NCBI GenBank assembly: GCA_033807695.1
Contig: CM066310.1
Coordinates: 2,976,001 to 3,040,000, forward strand
Source of the DNA: Daedaleopsis sinensis
Lineage: Eukaryota; Basidiomycota; Agaricomycetes; Polyporales; Polyporaceae
DNA: 64,000 nt
Direction: 5' to 3'
Both the position numbers and the translations under genes were made by a program. Below the pieces are notes generated by a model. It worked only from the letters and a program-made list of their open reading frames with translations, did no database searches and had not been told where the DNA came from. Positions 55,361 through 64,000 of the stretch are shown one piece after another. Each line of letters starts with the position of its first letter. Within the stretch, counting starts at the first letter, position 1.

Positions 55361-58300
55361 GCTAAGGCAATGCAACCCTCGAGGCTGAACGCGCTGTTGC
55401 GCCACTGAGAGTTTTCCGAGGGTGGTGTCGTAAAGTTCTTGCAGATGGTAGCTTCTTTCGACAGATACACACCTAGCATGGGCAAACATGATGAGGAGGA
55501 GTAGTAAGGTCTGAGAGAAAGAGCGACAACACTGATACCGTCTCCGTAATCTCGGCGATGCCGAATTTCTTTGTACCATAGACCATGGCGGATGATCTAA
55601 ACAAGCTTGGTTAGAATGGCCTTCGCAGATGAAATTAAGGTACCTGCCGAGTGCCAGCTGTCAAGGGGAGAACCGTGAAATGCCTGATGTGATCCGAGAG
55701 CGAACTCGTCAAGATATAAACATGCGTGTCATGAGATGTGAAGACTTGCATAAAGCGAGGGATACATTTGAGCATTAGGATCGATCCTTTGGACAGCTTC
55801 TGCCTCTCCCTGGAAAACCGTCTCGGCTTCAGGTGCACCGAACGAGATCCGGAATTGTCGCCAAGTCGTGTCTGTCAAATAGGATGATGGAGTGTGGATG
55901 AGGTCAGTTCCGAAAGCAGGCGTGTGCGAGGTTCTACGCACCAAACGCCTGCACTCTCTCTGCCGGATCGTGCATGGGGCTGATCTGTGCTCTGCACGAG
56001 ACCACACACCACCGGAGAACCATCCATGCCGCTTGCGGAACACTGGGGTCCATGGCTTCCACCTGCACCCGAGGCGCGCGGCGCTGTAGACACGGCCAGC
56101 CCGCGGGATCACGGTCATCTAGATATTCCTTCATCTCACTGACCTGCAATCAATATGATATGAGTCAAACTTTATCATTCTTCGCAGATACTCACGGAAG
56201 GCAGAGTCGCGATGAGATCGCACACGACTGAAGACATATATCGACATATGTGAATGAGCATGCGCAGCGAATGGGCACACATCGTCAACAACACACCTCT
56301 GAAGACGAGAGCGTGTCGAAGCTGACCAATTCGCCTTCTTTCGTTGGGAACGGGACGCGCATACCAAACCCAGTCGGTAGTATGTTGAGACGTTGAGCCT
56401 TTGCTGCGAGGTAAGCGAAGGAGACGAGGAGGTCCACTGTCTCCGGGTTCGAGCGGATCGCATACTTAAAAGAGGAGACATATTAGCTGAAATATATCCT
56501 TCGCGAGAGCGTATCCTGACCTCAAGTGATGGTCCCTTCTGGGAGTGATACAACCGGTATAGGCATATGTCGAAGCTGCAGGTGTACAGCCGTCGAACAT
56601 AGACTTGCACCGCTTTGTGGCACACGAGACAGCACTTGAAAGATACACAGAGCTATGAAAACGTCAGAATCGAGGAGCATGATTGCGAGACGAAGTCATG
56701 ACACGTACTATGAGTCGACGAAGGAGATAACGAAACACAACGAGCGGCAGATTCAGGCCAGCTTCCGATATGGGAGCGTGTGACAGGTCATAAGGCAGTT
56801 TGTACGGCTTCAAGACACGCCTCTCCTCCCCCTCCGCAAGGGTGATCCTCTGCGAAGCGAGTAAGAGATGCACAGTTCGACCGGTATTTCTACTACGCAC
56901 CTCTTGCAACAGCGCTGTCACAGATAGCGACGACACAGATCTCCCGTACGAGCAGTACAGCACCTCTGCGCCAGGCCAAGACAGCCGATGCTTTATGCAA
57001 AGTTTTAAGACATCCCAGAAGTCGCCATTCAGGAGATCTTCGAGGATAGAGCTATAGTAGAACTCTTGGATAGTTTCAGACGCGACGGGTCCTGTGAGCC
57101 CGACAGATAAGCGAGGCGACTTGCTCTTTACTACCGCTCCATCAGACAGGAGCAGAGGGTAGGTATTATGGACGGTGTTTATGATCAAGATGAGATCTTC
57201 CTGTCCGGGCAGTAGGATGGCGTCCCATGCCAGGAGACGACACGGAGATAGGTTTTTGACTCTTGAGAAGCGACACCACCGAAACCGACACGGTTAGAGT
57301 AGCAAGGGCCCAAGTACTTTGGTCGAAATCCTGCTGCAAGTGATTCCTTGAAATCCCTTCGTAGTGAGACACAGCCGGAGTGAGTATTCATGTACAAAGC
57401 TTTTGACTTAATGAGAGGCTCACCGACTCAATGCGTCCCAGGAGAACAGCGCACTGGGAGGGTAAAGACTCGTCGAACTGACTATGGAGCAGATACTGTA
57501 ATTGTTCGGGGAGTCAGAAATGACACTCGCAGTATTTATATGATCGTCCGGAGGCGTTAACGAGGTGCTTACCTTGCAAATAGAGTTTGGAACAAGGAAT
57601 GGACAGTGAGCCCGCGTAGAGAAGAAATCGTACGCAGAACAAAAGAAAGCCAGGAGGGGTAGTCCTTATGGCGAACACTGGTGAATGTGTGGTCAGAGGG
57701 GTACGTCGATAAGTCTGGAGGAGAAGAGGGTCTGCGTCAGAAGACCGAACAGACGGGCCAGACGTACAATGTCTAACCCGACCCCACTAATGTGAGAGGT
57801 ACAACGCTCGCCTCGTCGTAACACACTGTGCACGCCACCCATAACACCCAGCCGTCTGCTTTCAAGCTCACGTCTACTGTGATGTGGTCAGAGAGTGGAT
57901 GAAAGGAAGATCGGCTATGCGCACCTTGCAAGTAGGGAGCGTAAGGATCCGCTCGCAACCGTTTTTGGAACTTGTAACGGGCGTCATTGACGTCTTTGAC
58001 TAGTCTGGCAAAGCCGGAATCACAGGTCTCCACGGAGTGCCCATTCGACTGGGCAGACAGAGATGGAGGCATGGCGTGGAGTCAGTGGGGACCTTCTGCT
58101 TGTTTGTGAACTTAAACCGGGTAAGGCGCAACCTGCGTGCTCGTACGTGTTGTCGTAGGGCTGCATGTAGCGCCATGGGAAGATACCTGTCAGTGTGTCT
58201 TCAATCTCAGTAGGACTGAGACCTATCGTGGGATGCGCACGAGGCCGTCTCACGGACAAGGTGTTAGTGCCGCGATGCTATTGCCTGTGCTGCGGTAATT

Positions 58301-58554
58301 ACGGTGAGTACGTGACGGACTAACGGTATCGGTTCTAGGTAAGCTAAAAATACCCACCTCTGCGCATCAAATCTCCTGCAGGTATGCGGGAGGTGGAGAT
58401 TCCGTTCAAAGTGATACTTCTGACGCGCGAAGTTCTTCTTGTTCGCGTACATGAGTGGCGCACTCGTGACTGCTTCGGGCTCAACATGATGCGGTGGTGA
58501 AAAAGCATTATTGACAGGTGATCCATGCATCATGAGATGCTCCGTAGGTCGCAT
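55354..58554 (-). pseudogene. P3, 5' piece of PARP gene cut by element B
   Basis: Third PARP paralogue, resembling P2 in layout. N-terminal exons lie between 58554 and 57770 (start uncertain). The shared domain has ILEDLLNGDFWDVLKL, HRLSWPGAEVLY and LNLPLVVFRYLLRRL (56700-57060). Next come VPQAAWMVLRWCVVSCRAQI (about 55985-56060) and WRQFRISFGAPEAE (about 55810-55870). The PARP core then reads AFHGSPLDSWHS (about 55660), IIRHGLWYKE (about 55595) and GVYLSKEAT, up to ALAEI at 55354, where element B begins. The next residue (V of VNHP) is at 16400. The disruption removes the EWI motif and the C-terminus from this piece, so it is presumed dead unless the element excises. The intron after WHS appears to use GC instead of GT. 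Confidence 0.82.
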
Positions 58555-60571
58555 ATAGTACTAGCACAGTGCCGCGGCTGATGACGTGACACAGCTGCCA
58601 CTGACTCAGATACTACTATTCAAAAGTTGAACGTTTTCTGGTATCTGCGACTGATTGAGGTCAGTATTGGTATGTGGTGACCTAGAAATATGCACGGCAC
58701 CGTTGATTGGAAGTACATATGTTGAAATTCCCGCTACTAGGTAGCGGGTCTTAGAGAACTTTTGTGTAGAATGAAACATTAGAAAACCCGCTAAAGTTTG
58801 TGCATCCATACAACCTTATCCGCATCCATTAGAAAGACATTGTAGTCGTGTGAATATTGTACCCACCTTGAAGCGCCAATTGCGTCATCGTCGACGTCCA
58901 ACCCCACCCCGCTCCTCGGACCCCTCGTCGACGTCTCTCGGAGTCTCCGAATGGAACCAATTCCTTAATCTCTCTTGCAAGTTGCTCACAGATCGACTCT
59001 TCTTTCCTCTCTCATCGCCACCTTCGTAATAATACCTCTACCACCGCCTTCGTAATAATACCTCTACTGCCACCAATGCGGCTTGTGCGCTGGTATACCT
59101 GCACGAATCTGCACGAATCGTAGTTGATGGGCAGCAAGCACGGTCAGCAATCCTATTACATATGCGAACACTCACAAGATCCCTCGTCGAGTCGTCTCTG
59201 AGGAGAGTTCTGTTGTGACGCTGTCCTCCTTTGCCATTCCCGCAGGATGATATAGTACTGGGTACTGACTCCTCCTGGCTCAACGCCTGTCGCTCGAAAA
59301 TATCTGGAGGAATCATCCGGCCCACTGCTGATCATATCCAACACATGCTAGTTGGTCACCATGGCGTCCAACTCCTACTCTTGCTGGTACGTCCACGGCT
59401 GTTCTATGTTCAGTCAGTCATCTATTTCCCTCTCCGTGCTCCGTGAACACAGAGCGTGCCGCGGCCGCCTCCTGGGAAGGTACTGCTGGCCATGTGGGAA
59501 AATCAGGTACTTCTTTCGTCCCTCAAAATGCTTGACTATTCATCCACACCGTATAGTACAGATGTTGAGATATCTGATGACCTACCCTCCTCGGCCGCGT
59601 GCGAGCATGCACGTCGTCTGACCTCTGAACCATCTGTGTTACCATAATATGTCTGAAAAGTGACCCTCAGCGCACATGGCATCCCAGGCTGCCGAGAGTG
59701 GTGATACAGTTGAGTCATGTCCGCAATTGTTGTCATCTCACGTACTTCACGGTCAGTGTTTTGATCGTCGAGGGGAAGTGTGCTATGAGTGTGCCAATGC
59801 ATTTAACAGTACTGCTAGTGTGTGTTGCAGCTCGAGAATTGAGCACCCCTATAACCATGTACGATGTTATTTCATAGCTCTTAAATGATCAATTCTGTCT
59901 TGTTTGCTCGTATTTCTTGAGACATTCGCGACGAACATCCGAAACCATGACCCATGGCCAGAACCGCCAGCCAGAACCACTGGGCCGTCTACTATATTCC
60001 AGGATACCAACTTGAAGTAGCGGGCCATGCCGTGCTTGCGCGGCCTTACGACTTATAATCGTCAACGGGTGACGGAAGGCTAGTAGGTTGTGTTGAAAAC
60101 TTGAGGTCGGATGGTTCTTTCAGCAAGCGCCGCCGGTCCCGCCACCGGCGCTTCGTATGCCTGTTTGGGACGAGTCGCCAATCCTCCTCCGGCTCTCCCC
60201 GGGCCTTCCGGATTCTACTCCCTCCTCGTTCCTGTGTCTTTTTTCCCCCATAACTCATCACTTCAAGGTCTCATACATTGCTGGGTGATATGTTCATGAA
60301 TGACAAGGTACGCATCTAGTAGCCAATTGGTGATCCCATAGATGGCACTACAGTGATCAGAATTCTGAGTTCCTCTCTTTCAGAACAGTGTTCCAGCCGA
60401 CATGATCAAAGCCGTCTGAAGCTATCGAGTAGTCTCCATCATGCCCACTCGAGCTCACCATCAAATACCTTGAAGGAGAGAAACTGCAGCTGACATCAAG
60501 CCTAGTCTAAGTATGTGTCTCGGGCGCCCAATAAGTACACGAAGACACGTCCAAAAAGTGCACAAATCCGT
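58555..60571. other. Stretch without a supported gene
   Basis: No frame here combines length, splice sites and a recognisable family. A short tandem repeat of CACCGCCTTCGTAATAATACC is seen at 59020-59065. The right side presumably holds the 3' untranslated region of the coiled-coil gene. Confidence 0.35.
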
Positions 60572-62005
60572 TCACCGAGCATTGTTATGCCCTCCGACTG
60601 CTCCACTTGTCAGAATGACCTTGGCTCTTACCAGGACCACAATCCGGATATCCTCCTCTCCGCATACGCCTCCCTCAGTCTCCACTTTTCGCTCCGCACA
60701 TAACCCGAGCTGCGTGCAGCACACGACACTCCTCGCGATGTCCTGGCTTGCAGATGAGATCCCGTCCTCCTGCTGTACATGATCATTCTCCATGCCGCCT
60801 CGCGCGAACGGCGCACCATTCTCCGGAGCAAAAACGTGGAAATCGCGCGAGACGATGCGCTCCCCCGCCTTCGATCGGAACTCCAGCGCATAGTTCACAA
60901 CCTCGCCGAGCTCGCTGTCGAACTCCCTGTTGACCAGCGTGAGGAGGTTCTCGCGTGTACCAGTCGCACCACAGACAAGGAGCACGTCTGCGACGACTTT
61001 GGAGAGAGACGCGAGAAGGGCGGAGCTCTGGTCTTCGGCACGGCCGTTGTCGATGTATCTGCGGTAAAGCGCTCTCCACCTTCCAGCGACGGATTGCGGC
61101 TCTATGGATTGTCACTGTGAGCATCTGAAGTCTGCATATATGGCGTCTGACCGACCTTGAGCTCTGAGACGCTTGTACAACTCCTCCGACCGTCCGGGAT
61201 CCGCTCGCAAATCCAAGTCCCAGCTGTTCCCCAGCCTCGCAGCAAACGTGACCAACGTCGTCTGCAGTGCGAGGAGAACGAAGTCTCCGTCCCCTTGCAA
61301 CCCCTGGAGGGCATCTCGGAAGCACCAGCCACCTCCTTCAAGTCTTCCCCGCGCCTCCTCCGCGACAGCGGTGCGTGCGGGAGCAGAGCAGTCAAGTTCG
61401 AGGTCGTCTGAGATGATCGCCGCGACCTGGAAAATCTGCCCGTTGAGAAGCTCCACCGCGCGCACCACGTCGCTGTCGGCGATGTCGTCCACCTTGTCGA
61501 GGAAGACCTCTGCAGCACGGATGTCGCCCTGACGCGCGGCGCACAAGGCCTCAGCTTGCTGGCACTTGGCGTTCGCCTGTGCTAAGGCACGCTCGAGGTC
61601 CGCGATGGTAGATGCGTCGCGGGCGCGCTTTGAGACGTGGTCGTTGTCGCTGTCGGAGGCGGAGGCCGGGACCGCGACCGGGGCTGGTGGTTGTGCGAGT
61701 CGCTCCCGCAGCTGGGCGTTCTCGGAGAGGACACGCTGGTGCTCCGCCAGCAAGGCATCGAGCTTGTCTTGTAAGCTCTCCTTGGGCGAGGCAAGGCCCA
61801 GCTCCGCGAGCTCGAGCTGCTCCTCCGGAGCGGTCGTGTCGTGGGGCGGATCGAAGGTGCCCGGATCCTGTACCGAGACGCGACTCTTTGTGCGGTGGAG
61901 GCCGTCGACGGTGCCGTCCTGCTGACGGTGCTTTCTGGATGGTTTGAACGCGCAGGAGCCGGGGACGCTGAGAAGAGGACAAAAGATCTTGAAAATGTCG
62001 AACAT
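60572..62005 (-). CDS. Coiled-coil hypothetical protein
   Basis: The probable start is MFDIFKIFCPLLSVPGSC at 62005; an in-frame ATG at 62167 is possible. Two heptad-like stretches (LQDKLDALLAEHQRVLSENA, about 61720-61780, and IADLERALAQANAKCQQAEA, about 61550-61610) predict coiled coils. They are followed by a conserved-looking block VDDIADSDVVRAVELLNGQI. An intron with acceptor CCATAG near 61094 joins RLRAQ to EPQSVAGRWRALYRRYIDNG and VLLVCGATGTRENLLTLVN. A second, in-frame intron of about 66 bp (donor near 60777) probably removes VQQEDG... and joins ENDH to LGLCAERK. The stop is at 60572. I recall similar proteins only as hypotheticals in agaricomycetes. It is divergent from H2, with about 450 bp between start codons. 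Confidence 0.68.
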
Positions 62006-62453
62006 GGGGCCAAACGAGGTCGCCGTGACCGGTGCTGGCGAGGGGAGGTTGGGACTGGGACGTTCATTGTCCGTCCGCACACACAAGTCCCGTTGCAAGT
62101 AGTGCGGGCACGGCCCACGGCGTCTTCCGACGCCGCCTATGGTAATGTTCCGGCGGGGACCGGACATACTTAGATCAGCCGTGGCCTCTCCTGGTTAACA
62201 GGGACTCAGGGTCGAGTCAGAACGTCTCGCATGGAAGCGGTAAGAGTTGACAGGCGCATAACTAGCCCTGGCCGAGGGACCCAGGAGAAGGCAAGGCCGT
62301 CTTCCAGGTTCTCCTCCACTTCAGTGGCACGGTTCGGTTTACGAGCTACCGCAGCATCCACGATTCGCTCGTTGCCGTTGGAAGTATAAGTTCAAGTTAG
62401 TGCGCCGCGATAGCCATTCGCAAAGTCCACCATCCCCGCGACCGACTCCAACC

Positions 62454-64000
62454 ATGGCCCAACTTCCACCGACCTCCGCCCGCAAGCTCGTCTTGAGCAT
62501 CGATGTCGGGACGACTTTCTCAGGGATGTCGTACGCGATCATGAGCAAGGGCGACAACCCGGACATCAAGACTGTAACACGGTCAGTAGATGTGGTCGAC
62601 TCCGACACTTCCCCGCTGATGATTCTCCTAGATACCCAGGGCAGGAGGACCGCGCGGGCGACTACCGCATCCCCACCATCATCTACTACCGCAAGGACGG
62701 CAGCGTCCATTCGGTCGGTGCACAGGCGGCGTCAGAGGATCTCGAAATGGAGCCCGACTTCAAAGACCTCGTTCTTTCTAATTGGTAAGTTGCCCTCGCC
62801 AGCGTCCGCGTTCGCTATTTACATGCCCGCATCGCGCCACGTAAGGTTCAAGCTCCATCTCCGACCCCAACACCTCGACTCGGACGACATGAAGCGGCAG
62901 AAGATCCCACCGCTCCCTGCCGGCAAGACCGTCATCCAAGTCTTCGCCGACTTCTTGAAGTACATGTTCTCCTGCGCGCGGACGTATATCTCGGAGAACC
63001 ACGCCAACGGCGAGGCGCTGTGGCTGGAGGTTCAGGACGAGGTCGAGTTCGTACTGCCCACCCTAACGGATGGGAGGGGCTGCAACAGAGCAAGATGCGC
63101 TCGGCTGCGATCCTCGCCGGGCTTGTACCAGACACCGACGCCGGCCGCGCGCGTGTACGTTTCGTGAGTGAGGGCGAGGCGAGCCTTCACTTTTGTGTTC
63201 AGAGCGGCCTGATCGCCGACTCGATCAAGGTGCGCACATACGTCGTTCGAGGTGACGATGTGTCTGATTCTCAACTCACGTGCTCTCTCCTGCAGGCTGG
63301 CGAGAAGATCATGGTCGTGGATGCCGGGGGAGGTACTGTCGACATCAGCACGTACTTCTTCAAAAAGGCCGAGCCGCTTGTCGTCGAAGAGCTCGCTGCC
63401 CCCGACTGTAAGTGTGACTTCCTCATGTTGGCCGAAGATGTTGGTTCATGTCTTGCATGATCACAGGCGTCATGCAAGGGTCAGCGATGGTCAACGCGCG
63501 CGCGGAAGTGTTCTTCAAGGGTACGTCCATTATATGCCTTTCTCTCTCTCAGTCATGCTGACGTTTGTGTGCAGATCGTCTAAAGAAGACCAAGTACGGC
63601 CGCGATGAGTCGGTCAAGAGTCTGATGAAAGAGTTCGAGAGGCAAGTCAAGCCGCTCTTCAAGCCCGACACCAAGCGCGTCTTCGTCGACACTCGGCTGG
63701 GTGGAAACGACCCTGCGGTGAACGTTAAGAACGGGCGACTCACGCTGACATCGTGCGTTTTAATCTACCGTGTCCTTCGGTGCAGAAGAGAAGCATCTGA
63801 CATGTGTCGTCGCATCACGTTGCAGGGAGGAGATGACTACGTTGTTCAAACCGTCGCTCGACGGGATAGTCAACTCCATCCGAAAGCAGTTCCAGAGCAC
63901 CCCAGAGACAGTCTCGGTCAGTGTAGCTGTCTACAGACTCGTATCACAAAGCTGATGTGGTGCGTCACCCAGACCGTCTTCTTGGTCGGCGGCTTCTCTG
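62454..64000 (+). CDS. H2: HSP70-like (HSPA12-type) ATPase, 3' partial, one frameshift
   Basis: Paralogue of H1. It starts MAQLPPTSARKLVLSIDVGT at 62454. The phosphate-1 motif is IDVGTTFSGMSY; after introns come FKLHLRPQHLDSDDMKRQK, phosphate-2 VVDAGGGTVDISTYFF (about 63315-63360) and, at the window end, TVFLVGGFS (adenosine motif). The intron layout follows H1. Near 63057 the frame breaks: GTACTG is followed by CCCACCC where H1 has one more base before the HPNGWEG codons. The downstream frame (HPNGWEGLQQSKMRSAAILA) continues normally. This is either a real single-base deletion, making a pseudogene, or a sequencing error. The 3' end lies outside the window. Confidence 0.8.

Noticed and set aside
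59156..59647. Overlapping short frames around 59.2-59.6 kb
   Set aside because: No consistent exon joins and no recognisable protein pattern.

Overview
The window looks like nuclear DNA of an agaricomycete (basidiomycete) fungus. Genes are split by many introns of about 50-70 bp with GT...AG ends. The transposons are of the Kyakuja-Dileera-Zisupton (KDZ) class, and two of them carry TET/JBP-type dioxygenase genes, a combination known from mushroom-forming fungi. No tRNA, rRNA or CRISPR array was seen.

Host locus. With the transposons removed, the window is a cluster of about 25 kb of related genes: a PARP fused to a UBE2Q-like ubiquitin E2 (P1, 1-2350, +, 5' cut by the window), a PARP without E2 (P2, 2515 to about 6064, -), an HSP70/HSPA12-like ATPase (H1, 11265-15031, +), a doubtful small gene (about 15254-15960, -), a third PARP (P3, -, now in two pieces), a coiled-coil hypothetical gene (60572-62005, -) and a second HSP70-like gene (H2, 62454 to beyond the window end, +). 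The 6.1-11.2 kb and 58.6-60.6 kb stretches hold no gene I can support; the first contains a possible 1.5-kb inverted-repeat element.

Nested transposons. Between 16408 and 55353 lies a three-layer nest. Element B (outer, about 14.0 kb without its inserts) entered the PARP catalytic domain of P3, with a 7-bp duplication GATCTCG at 16401 and 55354; rejoining the flanks restores the reading frame. Element A (21199-35329, 14.1 kb, duplication TGCACAT) sits inside B. Element C (39774-50579, 10.8 kb, duplication GATTATGC) sits inside the first intron of B's dioxygenase gene, 12 bp from the acceptor site. A and B belong to one family (termini CACTAGCTG.../...CACCTGCTG, long inverted repeats with internal tandem arrays) and lie in opposite orientation. 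C belongs to a different KDZ family with a divergent transposase.

Element gene sets. A carries five genes: KDZ transposase, TET/JBP dioxygenase, a small basic protein, a protein with two RNase H1 N-terminal-type domains, and a large accessory protein with a low-complexity centre. B carries the same set in the same order except that the RNase H1-type gene was not found. C carries transposase, one RNase H1-type gene and a diverged copy of the large accessory protein, but no dioxygenase. All three transposases look uninterrupted apart from normal introns. Transposase and dioxygenase are divergently transcribed from a short shared promoter in both A and B. The likely logic is mobilisation by the transposase, DNA base modification by the dioxygenase, and unknown help from the accessory proteins.
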